This document shows positions 33,741 to 46,339 of a stretch of 64,000 nucleotides of DNA, piece by piece (positions within the stretch are counted from its first letter, which is position 1; each line of letters starts with the position of its first letter). Position numbers and translations under genes: made by a program. The notes under the pieces were generated by a model. The model was not told where the DNA came from, did not search any database, and saw nothing but the letters and a program-made list of their open reading frames with translations. Origin of the DNA: Fistulifera solaris (Eukaryota > Bacillariophyta > Bacillariophyceae > Naviculales > Stauroneidaceae); contig AP026131.1 of assembly GCA_030295235.1 (NCBI GenBank), positions 930,001-994,000 on the forward strand. Direction: 5' to 3'.

Positions 33741-36348
33741 ATGGAAAAACGCTCATTGATCCTTTTCCATCCATTCCTCATCATTGCTGTTGTTGCTCAT
33801 GTCTCATGTTGCATTAGAAATTCTCTCAAACAAATTTTCCACAGTATGGTGGAGTCAAGGGGCTCATGGAAGCGTCCACGACGGAAACGGCCACTCATCG
33901 CCGAGAATGATGACTTGAATGACCATCGACGCAAGGACATGACAACACCCGAATCACCTCCATACGCCCTCCGACGGTCCGCTGAATCGCAAATTATTGA
34001 CGAAACAGAAGATAGTCCCGGTAAACTCAAAGCGCAGCGTCTCGAACTCGTTCGGCCCAAATGGAAAAAGGTGGTCCTTTTCTGCTTGATGCTCAGATGT
34101 CTGTGGTATTTGGGAAAGTTGCATTCGCGTGTATTGACATCTTTGAATTCCGGCACGCCAGTCCTTCGCGTCTTTCATGAAGAAAACAAGAGTAACGATG
34201 ATCTGTACAATTCTACCCTTTCTCAACAACGGCGCAACCGACTCATTCCCAATCAGCACATGAAAGACGGTTCAATTAACAACGGACAACTCATTTCACT
34301 GCCAACAATTATCATAGAGTTAAGTGGCGGCAACTACCACTGGCGAGAACTCTGCCAAAATGCGGGACTGAACGACCAAAGTCGAGTTCTGATCACCAAC
34401 CCTTTCGTTCGGGATTCTCCTGCTTCGGCACTGGCCATGTTTCTACATCATCAATGTCATGTCAAAGATATTCGACTGATCGATCCGATGATGCCCGACG
34501 ACCCTGCGTCGCGCGCACGCATCTTTCGACAATATTTGGCACCTTTGCAGAAAAGTATCCCGACACTTAAGTCAGTGGAGATTGCGACCGTGGGGAAAGC
34601 TTCCAACTGGTTCGTACACCGACAGTTCGACAAGAACATCACGCTAATGGCACCGACCCATGTGATTCATTTTCCGTTCATAAACGCGGCGAACACACTC
34701 GACGCGCGGCTTTCCGAATCGAATTTTCGATTATTATCGTATCGCACGGCTACATTGCAAATGGAAGAATATCTTTGGCAAATTTTGCAAGAATCATCGA
34801 CCGCATCCTATCTACATGTCTCATATCCTACTTCCTATGACAAAGGCAATCCGCTGGTCTTCGGTCTTTCCCAGCAACTGTCGTCGGTCCTATATCGCTA
34901 CTCTACTACGATGCGGAGTGCATCGAGAAATCAATTGCATCTGTTGCCGACCTTTGGACCTGGGGTTCTGGCAACGAGCCAAAAGTTCTTCTCCACTTCG
35001 GTTTATATTGAGGACGCTCTGGCTGCAATTCTGATGGCAATGCGTCCAACCCAGCACCCTATTCGCTACGTGCTTCCACGTTCTGTTGAAGTACCACCGA
35101 AGAGAATCCCAAAATGGTCCTGGCTCCAATCCAAAAAGCTTCATAGTAACAATACCCGATCCTTGCAATCGCTGGCATGGTTGGCCGATCACGAACACAA
35201 TGTTCATACGCACGTCCAACTGGAGAGCACCCTTGCGGAGCCATTGCAAGCTGCGTCGTTACGAAATGGCGACTGGTTGGGGTTACGGAATCCGACCTTT
35301 CCGTGCATATCTGCCTGTGGCAGCCCAGCATCGCGATGCGAGTCCTCGATTTGGGACGACATTGCCCCAGTGAGTCGAAAGGCCACTGCCAATTGCAGTC
35401 ACGTCGCCTATCAAGTCGATCTGGACCAAGAGCTGGATGCTCTACCGGAAATATCTCCTCGTATACCGAAACTCTGTCGTTTGGCTTTTGTTTCTGCTTC
35501 GGCTCCTATTGTGAATGCAGCCATCCAGCAAACTATACAAGACGGAGAGGAGGTTGAAGATGATACGAATCGCTCATTGAAAGAGAATGTAAAAATGATG
35601 AACGGAATGTTGGATTACTCCGGATGGACTCTTATTTGGTTATCACCAGCCGACGATATACTCAGTCAGGGGAGACAATGCTATTCCAGTGATCGACCCA
35701 ACGGCACTGTTTGCCGATCACATTGAAAAAGTCATGTACGTGGGGAGTTCTTCACTCGCGGCTACGGCAGATGTCGCCCTGCGTCAAATCATGCAAAGCA
35801 CAGATCGCGCCAGCTCCACCGGGGACAAGGTCAAGGAGACTCGCCGTGGTGTATCAGGACATCGCTGGATCATCACGGAGCCATACAAAGCAAGAAAGAC
35901 CGTATTTTTTGTGGGCGGAGCAGGTCCTATGTACATACCCAAAAACGTTTCCGACTTTGCTGACATGGTGAGCGATTTGGTCAAGCTTCCCGACAACCAA
36001 CTATTGTTCTATGAGCGCGTTGTAGATCTCTCTCGACACGAGGATACGAACAGCATGAAAGCTGTTGAGTTCCAATTTGTTTGGGTTGCGCTCTCTGTTT
36101 TCATACACGATTTGAAGTCGAAAGAAGCCCAGACGTTTCGTTGCGAGTGGTTCAATGAATACATGGCATGGGGCGACAACAGGAATGCCGAAGAACTTAG
36201 TCTCGCGTTTTTGTTGGGATTGAAACGTGTGGAAGGAATTATGGGCCCCGAAAAGGAAAAGAGCTGGTTTCCATTCCTCGATAGCGACGGAAATCAACTT
36301 TTAACGAGTCGCGACGAAGAAGTATTCATACGTATTTTGAGTCAGTAG
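33741..36348 (+). CDS. Divergent paralogue of the epimerase-like protein, Rossmann motifs lost
   Basis: About 868 residues. An N-terminal hydrophobic start, a basic region and a second membrane segment (VVLFCLMLRCLWYLG) precede a domain that lines up with the neighbouring epimerase-like protein: VLITNPFVRDSPASALAMFL for VIVITGAAGFLGSELAIALY, THVIHFPFINAAN for SHVVHFADHYHRG, YIEDALAAILMAM for YIDDAIDAVMSAM. The nucleotide-binding GxxGxxG is absent. The C-terminal domain is also shared (FPCISACGSPASRCESSIWDD). One frame change sits at the GGGG run near 35670. The length of 2608 nt is one over a multiple of three, as one extra G predicts. Function unknown; a binding or scaffold role beside its partner is possible. 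Confidence 0.7.
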
Positions 36349-36524
36349 CTACGTATTAAGGCATTTAACTTGACTGTGGGACCACTTAACGATAATTTGA
36401 TCACGTTAAGTTTTTTAAAGATGACTTTTGCGATGAACACACTTGGTTTGTGACTCAACGTTAAAGCCGCGAGAAATCTATGCAAGGGGTTCGTCCTCCA
36501 CGCCGTGCAAGGCACCAGGATGGC

Positions 36525-38086
36525 TTAGTCATCGACATCTAAATCGTTCAGAAACTCACACAACTTGTCGGCGTGGTTTGACAAAAGCAGTGTAGTATGC
36601 TTCATGCACACGCTCTCTATCAGCGCGGTCGGCACCAGCAATGGTCGCAATGTTGGAGATTCCTTCACTAGCGACTCTGATCCATGAAAGAATTGATTGA
36701 ATAGATACAATCTGTCGATACTTGAACCATTCAAACACTTTTTACCCGAGCGATTCACAACACTAATCATTCGATTTCGGGAGAGCAGCTGCTCCAACCA
36801 CGAATAAGTAGGATCCTCCGGTGGATAGCGTGGCACAGCGAACGTCCGTAGCATCTTGTGTTCTTCCAAAGCCTTAAACACATTTTCCAGGTGGGGACCC
36901 CAGTTCCACGGCATAAACGTATTGCTCAAATCCAAATGCTTCAGATTTGGATTGCCCTCGATCACATTCACCAGCGCTGCTGCAACTGGTGCTATTTTGT
37001 CAAATTTAAACCATTTGCAACTTTGAACTGAGAAGTAGATTTTCTCAAAATGACCCAATTGAGCGACTCGAGTTAAAAAGGAAATCAAAAGCTCACCATA
37101 ATCCCTGACACGGCGCCGGATTACAAAGTTGATAGTAAGATCCTTTGCCACAATATCCAAAGCACTAAAATCAGCCGGTTCGATGAACATTTCGTCAATC
37201 ACGTAAAGCAGGCTATTTGTTTTAGCAGAAAAAGGAGAAAGAACACAGGAACGGCTCCAAATACCCATACTGAGCTTATCGAACGTCCCCACTTCCACGA
37301 GGCGCTTCACACTTGGCAGTGTCAAGGGCACAGTTTCTCGGTCACAATGAAAGTCAAAGATCAGCGTACCAAACGATGACTGTCGTCCCGCGAGCGCATC
37401 CACAAAGGCTGCCCCACCGTCTTTGAATCGAAATCCACTCCCTTCGCCAAAACCAGACCGGGTCAATGTCAGATGCAAAGGATACGGCCTTGACCCCAGA
37501 ATAGCTGTCTGCTCCGGAGTCCAGATTCCGGCTTGCAGCATATACTGCCGCGTCGGGTTGGCGTCCAGTATTTGAGCCAGATGTTCGGGCTGCAGTGCCG
37601 ACATGCAGAACGAGGAAGTCGACATGTTGAAATCGATTTCGAGACGAGCTCCATTCTTTCCTCCGTCTTTCAACGACAAGAAGAATGCCAGCGTCTCGGC
37701 AATCTTCTCATCATCGTCACCGAAAATACAGCCTGCCACTTTTCTTCGTTTTCCAGCGTGATATAGTTCGAAACACACATTCCGTTCCGTATGTCGTTTG
37801 TAAGCTTCGTCACCAATCACAATAACTGTTTCGTTCTCACGCCAAAAGAGACAATGATGGTGCATTTCTTTCCAACAAAATTCATCCAGACTCATCGGTT
37901 CTCTCAGAAATTTATATATGTCATAGTAGATCGAGCGTTTCAAAAACGAAAGGAGCTCTTTTGCCGCGCCGACAAGTCATACTCGGAGACGCTCTCGAGT
38001 AAGGGATTTTTCTTCGGTCGCTTCGCTTTGCGCGGTTTCAACTGAGACAGGTAAGTTCGCCATTCATCCGAATCAATGTCGTTCAT
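36525..38086 (-). CDS. LRR-like protein (diatom type), 520 residues
   Basis: The start is placed at ATG 38086 (MNDIDSDEWRTYLSQL), followed by a basic region (KPRKAKRPKKN) that may be a nuclear signal. A frame change at the AAAA run near 37955 joins LSARQKELLSFLKRSIYYDI. Length 1562 nt is one short of a multiple of three, as one missing A predicts. Leucine-rich segments include LDLSNTFMPWNWGPHLENVF, FEKIYFSVQSCKW and LRTFAVPRYPPEDP. A C-terminal conserved stretch (VNRSGKKCLNGSSIDRLYLF) resembles the LRR-like gene at 8.7-10.1 kb. An F-box-like N-terminus could not be confirmed. The function is unknown. Confidence 0.62.
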
Positions 38087-38558
38087 TCTTTGATCGGGCT
38101 CGTGGATTGAAGTTACTATCGCAGTAGTTGCTTATCATGTATTGCGTTTTATTTTGCGCAATGCTCATCCTCGTCGTCGTCGTGGATCATTCATCACATC
38201 CTTCGCAGGGTGGGAGGTTTTTGTTTTCGGGAAAGATCCATCATCACGGTGTGACATGTTTTTTCCGTTGTATACCGAATAGACGCAATAACACAAAAGC
38301 AACATAATGGAGTCGGTACCGTATGTATTTACAATAGAATGGAATGTATTCATGTGTTACGTGAAAGTCGTACGTCACACAACGCGACAAAAACGGCTCG
38401 ATGATGTTTGGGTCGATCTTTCTCGTTGCTCGACGACATTCATTTCACGACGTTGCAAGAAAGAGCACGACGATTATTATCGGCATTGATTTTCTAGCAT
38501 TGTCATTTCAGCGCTTCACAAACAATACATCTTAACGCTTTCACTTACTTCTCCAAAA
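38087..38558. other. Divergent intergenic region
   Basis: Promoter space between the LRR-like gene (minus) and the ketoacyl reductase gene (plus). No coding or RNA feature is seen. Confidence 0.4.
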
Positions 38559-39505
<947 letters not shown>

Positions 39506-39517
<12 letters not shown>

Positions 39518-39706
39518 GCGACATGACAATCACTAAAATAAACAAAGAATAATCAGCAGCTACATAGACACATTGAACATGTTTACAAAAAAAGAAAAAA
39601 TTCACCCCAAGAGCTCAAGCGCTTTAATTATTGGTGCTTAAGCGACAAGACAATCACTGTACAATAATCAAAGAATAATCAACAGCTACATACACGAATT
39701 GAATAT
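39506..39706 (+). repeat. Direct repeat of the fabG 3' end, about 76 bp, two copies
   Basis: The last codons, stop and start of the 3' UTR of the ketoacyl reductase (39506-39581, ATTGGTGCTTAAGCGACATG and on) are repeated at about 39630-39706 with a few substitutions. The 48-bp spacer is A-rich and not repeated. A short local duplication beyond the stop codon; the second copy duplicates no domain. Confidence 0.85.
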
Positions 39707-39734
39707 CCGTAAGCTGTTCGCGTTTGTTGTTGCA

Positions 39735-40031
39735 TCACACTTTGGAAGTATGACCGTCATTGCTGTCGCTATCACTGCTATCATCAGCATCTTCCTGCAG
39801 ACTCGCCAATAAAGCTTTTGCTAGTCTTTCTTCCGCATGCCGTTGTTGTTCTTGTGCTACCGGTTGTGACGTATCGTTCGATTGTAACAAAGAACGTTCG
39901 TCCTCCCGCAGTTGTTTCAGCGCTTCACGCAAACGCTTCTCTTGTTGATCCAGCTGTACATATTGTGCGTCGAGTTGTTGAATTTGTTGCAGTGCGTGTT
40001 GCAGAAATGTTTGTTCTTGGTGTTCACTCAT
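39735..40031 (-). CDS. Small coiled-coil protein, 98 residues
   Basis: An intact short frame with strongly protein-like composition: a Gln/Leu-rich heptad region (HALQQIQQLDAQYVQLDQQE, then RLREALKQLREDE), a second helix (EERLAKALLASLQED) and an acidic Ser/Asp tail (DADDSSDSDSNDG) of the kind CK2 phosphorylates. It is convergent with the ketoacyl reductase. No family is recognised. It could be a small adaptor or a subunit of a coiled-coil complex. Confidence 0.5.
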   Translation of the reverse strand: MSEHQEQTFLQHALQQIQQLDAQYVQLDQQEKRLREALKQLREDERSLLQSNDTSQPVAQEQQRHAEERLAKALLASLQEDADDSSDSDSNDGHTSKV

Positions 40032-40881
40032 ATTTCATTCATTCTGACTACATTATGAATAGGATTGTTTTGAGAAGGGAACGAGAAATGAATGACGGAA
40101 TAGGGAAGCTGGTAATGGATTTTGCAGAGGCGCATAATAATAACGCGGCTTTCGAAACTTTTTTCATAAGCAAATCTTACTGGTACTGGTGCGACACTAC
40201 AATGTTCCAAGTTCCGAATGAAGATACCATCACCCAAGAAGTTTCAATCGTGGATACAAAAATTCATCTAGGCTCGTCTCTGCGGTGGTGTAACAGAAAT
40301 GGCGTCCTAGAGTTGATAACAGTGCACCGCAAATTTATTTTTTAGTAAAAAATAAATGCTACTTATACGAGGACCGTCGCCTTCTCCTTCTCGGTTATTC
40401 TTTAGTTTCTAAGCACTGTCACAAACCGCAAACACCACTCTCTAAAGGTCAAGAAAAGGACTAATACGTTCGGGCTTAGGGAGTCTACCTAGCGCCGCGC
40501 GACATGTTTTGTCATGTCCGCGCAGTCCGCGTGCGACTATCCCAATTCCTAACATTTGCGGGTGTCCGATTCCGGTGCCCACAAGAAAAGGAAGGAATGA
40601 ATCAATGAAAAGGAAGATACTGGTAGTGGATACGAATTGCTCGGCATACTGTACGTGATGTTCTGAGTTCTGAGTTCTCGGGTGCAATTTCAACCAAAGT
40701 TCTGTGTTCTTTATATCCATTTCGCTTTCCACGAATGAATTCCGTATCAGTACCTGGACTACGTAATCTTTACGCGCACATGATGAAGACGAGCTGGAAA
40801 CGAAAGAGATCCACAATATCCTTCACCCTCATTTTTCTTCGGAATTTGGGTAAAAACTACTTCCGGTCAATTTTCAGCAAC
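40032..40881. other. Intergenic region, about 850 bp
   Basis: No gene, tRNA or known repeat is supported. A GC-rich patch at 40490-40535 contains the partial inverted repeat GCGCGACATG ... CATGTCCGCGC. The in-frame extension of the downstream gene to 40735 is rejected because its paralogue starts at the later Met. Confidence 0.4.
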
Positions 40882-42742
40882 ATGTTGAAAGTAACACTTC
40901 ATTTACTCTTTACATCATTGGCGTTTGGCCTCAACAGCCCACGCTTCAATCAAGTCGCTACGAAATTTAAAGAAGACATTCTTGAATTTCGCGATTTCAT
41001 GGAAAGCCTACACCTCAACAAGCGTTGCAATGAGACGTCGTTGAAGGAATGTCAGTTCGCTAACTTCGACGAGTGCTTTGCAGCACTGCCCAATCCTACC
41101 TGTCCCTCCGGTCCGGAATTCAATATTCCAAGCTGCGGCTCCGGCGAAGGGTGCCCGGGTTACGTCGATTTCACAACGAGCGTGTACAGCATCGCACCCG
41201 GCACAGCTGAATCGGACCCCCTCGTCTATGAAACGATTTGCTGGACTCGTCATATGGATGAATGGCTGATACAACGCAACGAACGAGACAGGGCTTTCTG
41301 GGAAGAGCTCGGAGTCAATCCTGGAGCCATGTACTACGGCAGCACAACTGGTGTCTTTCGCTACTACCCAGGTCGCCGCACAAAGAACTGCGGAGCCTAC
41401 GATCCTCGCCCGCGCCCCTGGAGTGTTGCCCCAAGCGGTCCCAAGAATCTCCTTCTTGTCCTAGACAAGAGCGGGTCGATGGAGGGCAATCGGATGACTT
41501 TAATGAAAAAAGCGGCGATACGAGTCATCGAGACGTTGACTATGAGCGACCGCATTGCGATTGTTGTGTTCGACGAAACGGCAAGTGTCATAGCCAAGGA
41601 AGGGATGTATCTCTACCCAGCGAACAACGAGAGTAAAGCCATCCTCATCGATGCTATCACAAATTTGGAAGCCCAGGGGGAAACCAACTTCTATGACGCA
41701 TTTGAGAAGGCGTTTGATGTGCTTGACAATTCACACGGAGAGGAACTGACCGTAAACTGCAACAGTGCTCTATTGTTCTTGACAGACGGCGAGATGACAC
41801 ACCCAATAGGTACTACGCCCGAAAACGTTATCGATTTGGTTACAAGCCGTCTCAACGCAACGTCGACGAAGATAGGCAAGCCGGTTCTGTTCTTTTCGTA
41901 TTCGATTTCCGAAGAGGAAGAAGAAGTGCACTCGCTACCAAAGAAACTTGCATGCCCCCCTTGATTTTGGGGTATGGTCCAGGATTAACAGGGAAGACCA
42001 GATCGTGGAGGCCTTGTCGAGCTACCACCTCTTATTCAGTTTGGGTCTTGGCGATGATGAAAATGCTGATTTTGTTGCATGGGTGGAACCATATTTCTTT
42101 GTTACAGGAAATATATTTGGCTCGACCATTTCCGCAGTGGTATACGATCGCTCGACATCACCTCCGACGAAAATAGGGGTCGTCGGACGCGACATCGCCT
42201 TTGAAATTTTAACTGAAGCACTCGAAACCGACAACATCACCGAAGCTATTTCTGAGCTGGCCCGGTACTCAGTTGCTGTTTGCCCCGCACTTAATTTGCC
42301 TCGATGCGTCATCGAGTCGTATCGCGCGTTTTTCGGCGGGAACGAAGCTCGATGCTTTCCAGATGAATGCAGCGCGGACGATTTCAGTTCGACCGTTCCA
42401 AAGAAGTGCTTTGACTCGAGCAAATATACGGGCAACCTTACTGCAAACTCCGATAACAAGGACCGTTCGTACGAGGAGATTGTTTGCTGCGGCAGCGACG
42501 ATGGCGTTTGCCTCGGTGGCGGCAACGATGACGGCGATGACAAACTCACGAAAGCGATGATTATCGGAATTGCATTCGGATGCGTTTTTGTCGTCATTGT
42601 CGCCCTTTTGATGCTCTATTGCTGCCTTAAGCGTTCAGGTTATAGCAATCGTCGAGTGGTTGTAGTCAGAGATGCTGTTGCCGTGCCGGTTAATCCTCCT
42701 CCGATCGCTCCCAGCGCACCAACTTGGAAGTCCTCTCCTTAA
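40882..42742 (+). CDS. VWA/Cache alpha2-delta-like membrane receptor, copy 1
   Basis: About 619 residues. Signal peptide (MLKVTLHLLFTSLAFG), a Cys-containing N-terminal domain (CFAALPNPTCPSGPEF), and a VWA domain with the MIDAS DKSGSMEG and LTDGEMT. The stretch RPRPWSVAPSGPKNLLLVLD is like the VWA-N/VWA junction of voltage-gated calcium-channel alpha2-delta proteins. A Cache-like region (DFVAWVEPYFFVTG) follows, then a Cys-rich stalk, one membrane helix (IIGIAFGCVFVVIVALLMLY) and a short basic Pro-rich tail. The frame change is in the six-C run near 41955. Length 1861 nt is one over a multiple of three, as an extra C predicts. The start is supported by the tandem paralogue. A cell-surface sensing or adhesion role is inferred. 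Confidence 0.8.
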
Positions 42743-43411
42743 ATACATTGACATTAATTAGTTCATGTTTGTATATCATCTTTATTAGCTATTGAGGCAT
42801 TTCTGTACGCACACAAGGCTGTAGAACTCGCTCATCGCATCCTCTGCCTCGCGCCTCATTCTCGTCGGCTACCGACAAGAAAAGACCGACCAAACGAAAG
42901 AAACAAGGATGGAGTTAAATGCTGATCTCATCCGAGGGGATGAATTTCGATGAATGAATCGTCGTCATTGAAAACAAAGAAGTTTGTAAACAGAATTAGC
43001 CCCAAGTGTTCTTTTGTCGAAAGTGCAAAATAGAACGTCGGAAAAAGATCCTTCCGGCAAAATCGTTTTCTCGTCCGCGATCTTTGACGCAATAAAACAT
43101 AGTGTACATCTACATCCAAATACGTAGTACATATACAATGTCTGTAAATACTAAGTACAGCTTGTCCGTCGTACGAACAAAGAAGAGAGATAAGCTGATT
43201 ATTATTTGGAGTCGTGGATTGTGAAAATCTTTTGATTGTACTTTGTAGCCTACTTGTACGGCACCAGTACCAGGTACCAGGTACCTGGTAGACAAATGTC
43301 GCGCTTCAAAATCACGACTGACTTCTCTCAATTATTAAATCTTTTGCGCCTCCTTTCTTTCGAATCGGAAGCAACATCATTCTTCCCATATTCAAAACGA
43401 TCTGTTGAACG
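42743..43411. other. Spacer between the tandem VWA/Cache genes
   Basis: No gene is seen. A nested short inverted or direct repeat ACCAGTACCAGGTACCAGGTACC lies near 43264-43286. Confidence 0.4.
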
Positions 43412-45257
43412 ATGATGAGATTTACCCTTCCTTTTCTTTTTACAGCATCGGCCTGTGCTCTCAACACGGCTCTTTTCGACGATGTAGTCTCAAAAGTCGA
43501 AGAAATGGTTAGAGAGTATCGTGATTTCATGGAAAGCCTCTATCTCGAGAAGCGATGCGATGAAACTTCCCTGACGGAGTGTCAGGCAGCTAACTACGAC
43601 GACTGTTTCGCAGCACTGCCGAATCCGACTTGTCCTGCAGGCGCGGAATACAGCATCCCAAGCTGTGGCGGCGGAGAAGAGTGCTCGGGTTTCGTCGATT
43701 TTACAACAAGCGTGTACAGCATCGCCCCGGGCACCGAAGAGTCCGACCCGCTTGTGATTGAATCGGTATGTTTCAGTCGATTTATGGACGAATGGCTGAT
43801 CCAAAGAAACGAACGAGACAAAGCTGTATGGGATGAGATCGGGATAAAACCCCAAGCCTCGTTTTTCGGAAGCGCGACTGGGGCCTTTCGGTACTACCCC
43901 GGTCGCCGTTCCAAAAGCTGCGGAATCTACGATCCGACCATTCGCCCCTGGTTTGTCGCCGGTAGTAGTGGTCCCAAGAACATTGTCCTTGTTCTGGACA
44001 AGTCTGGGTCAATGCAAGGCGCCCGAATGTCGCTCATGAAAGAAGCTGCTATACGAGTCATCGAGACTTTGACGATCAGTGACCGCGTAGCTATTGTTGT
44101 TTTTGACGAAACGGCAAAGATCATTGCCGATGAAGGAAAGCATCTGTACCAAGCCAGTAATGAAAGCAAAGCCATTCTCGTCGAGGCTATCAATAACATG
44201 GAAGCTAAGGGAGCCACCAATATCTATGATGCTCTGGATAATGCGTTTGATGTGCTCAACATCTCGATTGGTGAGGAGCTTGCGGTGCCTTGTAACTCGG
44301 CCATTCTGTTTCTGACAGATGGCGAGATGACACATCCCGAAGGTATTACACCAGAAAACGTCACCGATTTGGTGACACGCCGTCTCAACGAAACATCGAC
44401 CCGAAACCAGAAACCAGTCATGTTCTTTTCGTATTCAGTTTCGGAAGCAGAAAAAGTGCATGCGTTACCGAAGGAGCTTGCCTGCTCCCATGAGTACGGA
44501 GTGTGGTCCAGGATTGACCGCGATGACAAAATTGTGGAGGCCCTGTCGAGCTACTACCGTCTATTTGCACTTAACCTAGGCCTCGAGGAGAATGGTGATT
44601 TCGTGGCATGGGTGGAACCCTACATTTACTCCACAGGAGACACCCTGGGAACAACTGCATCGGCTCCATTATACGATCGCACGAAATCGCCGCCGCTTTT
44701 TTCTCGGCGTGGTGGGTATCGACATTCCCTTTGCAGCGCTCCAACGAGCACTCGGAACTGACGACATCGCAAAAGCCATAGAGGAACTTGCCCGTCGTTC
44801 CGTGGCCGTCTGCCCGACTTTAGAGCTTACCCAGTGCGAACTCGATTCCTACCGGGCGGCCTTGGGTGGTGAAGAGTCACGGTGCCTACAGGATATTTGC
44901 AGCGCGGATGATCTTGTAGAAACCATTGCTACGCAGTGTACCGACTCGAGCAAGTACCCAGACAACCTACTTGCCAACGAGGGCGCAAAAGAACTCACCT
45001 TCGAGGAGAGTGTTTGTTGCGTCAGCGATAATGCTTCTGACACGGGCGTTTGCGTAGGCAGCGACCTTTTGGATGACGGTAAGGACGGTTTGTCTAAAGG
45101 CGCAATCGCAGGAATAGCCGTGGGCGGTGCCGTCGGACTTATGTGCCTAGTTTTCCTTTGCTTACAAATGTGTGGCGGAAAGAGCAAAGACGAGCCTAAA
45201 ACTATCTACGTGAATCCTCAACCGACCGCACCGCACCATCATCCACCGACTGCCTAA
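43412..45257 (+). CDS. VWA/Cache alpha2-delta-like membrane receptor, copy 2
   Basis: About 614 residues, aligning end to end with copy 1. Signal peptide (MRFTLPFLFTASACA), FRYYPGRRSKSCGIYDP, MIDAS DKSGSMQGARM and LTDGEMTHPEG, Cache-like segment (DFVAWVEPYIYSTGDT), Cys-rich stalk (VCCVSDNASDTGVCVG), membrane helix (GAIAGIAVGGAVGLMCLVFL) and a tail with PTAPHHHPPTA. The frame change is at the TTTTTT run near 44696. Length 1846 nt is one over a multiple of three. The Cache region shows substitutions against copy 1, suggesting diverged ligands. With the decayed third copy downstream this is a small tandem family. Confidence 0.8.
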
Positions 45258-45835
45258 CGTTGATAACCCCATCGTTGATAAATGACCTCAGTATTTTGTT
45301 AACAGACGTTACATTTATAGTATCAGTTTAATCCTTCCTTGAATTTTTTAAACTTATTTCACAAATTCTCATGACTCATCTCCTGACGTGTGTTCAAAAG
45401 TTTGCTATACTCGTCCAACACCCAAAAGACGAACTGATCGGCATCTGGTACAGCCCGGGGTTCGTGGTACACAACCATAAATAGCTTCTACTTGTCGACC
45501 ACCAAGATGGACCGGTTTGGGGAGTCCTCTGTTGTTGCTAATCACCGCGATGGATCCACCAGTAGAACAAGCATACATCCAACCAACGAAGCGGGTAGGT
45601 AGAATCGCGGACGCGTACGAAAAGCGTTTCGCGAGAATGTTACTGAGAATCGTAGTTGAAATGCTTTATACAGTCGCCAAGGTATCATGCACCTGGAGTA
45701 GTCGATCGTGCGATTGCGAACGAGATAAGTTGTCTCTTCACCCGGAACCCGGACAAAAGCTCCTCGATTATTCCCACCGATTCTCCCGAAGCACCACCCC
45801 GCCCATCATTGCACTGGGAAACGCAACATTGAAAT
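45258..45835. other. Spacer before the third VWA/Cache fragment
   Basis: Non-coding as far as can be seen. An open frame at 45517-45858 has no match to the paralogues and is not called. Confidence 0.35.
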
Positions 45836-45839
45836 GCTC

Positions 45840-46160
45840 CTGCTTCTCAGTTTCGTAAAATTTGAGTCAGTCGAAAGTGCCTGGATCCTACTTGCCAACG
45901 AAGAAGTGAAGGGACTCCCCTACGAGGAGGCTTTTTGTTGCGTCAGCGTTTCTGACACGGGTATATATTTGGGCAGTGACCGGTCGAAAGGCGCAATCGC
46001 AGGAATCCGCGGGAGATACTGTCGTATTCTTGTGTCTTGTGTCTAGTTTATGTTTGTTTCCGAATGTCTGGCGGAAAGGGCAAAGACGAGCCTGAAACTA
46101 TCTACGTGCGTCCTCTACCGACCGCACCGCACCAGAATCCACCGACTGCCCATCTTTAAT
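45840..46160 (+). pseudogene. Decayed 3' fragment of a third VWA/Cache gene
   Basis: Matches only the last about 100 codons of copy 2: LLANEEVKGLPYEEAFCCVS against LLANEGAKELTFEESVCCVS, then SDTGIYLGSD, SKGAIAGI, and after frame breaks the tail (GGKGKDEPETIYVRPLPTAP) to a stop at about 46159. The membrane helix is disrupted and a stop occurs near 46045. No VWA or Cache sequence was found upstream, so it is a truncated relic. Confidence 0.8.
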
Positions 46161-46339
46161 CAAGAGCTTCAGCAATGGATCAGTTGCTCGCACTTTTATT
46201 GCCCGCGCTCTTATTAGTCTCTTGTGGAATCATTCATTCCTCTTTCAAAGAAATTGATCCCTACAAAACTGATTTCTAAGCTGCAACACCAACTAGAGTA
46301 CCTGGAGAGCACGCAAACAGACGTCAAGCAAGCGCAGGA

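Noticed and set aside
40735-40881. N-terminal extension of the first VWA gene
   Set aside because: The tandem paralogue begins at the later Met, which alone gives a clean signal peptide.
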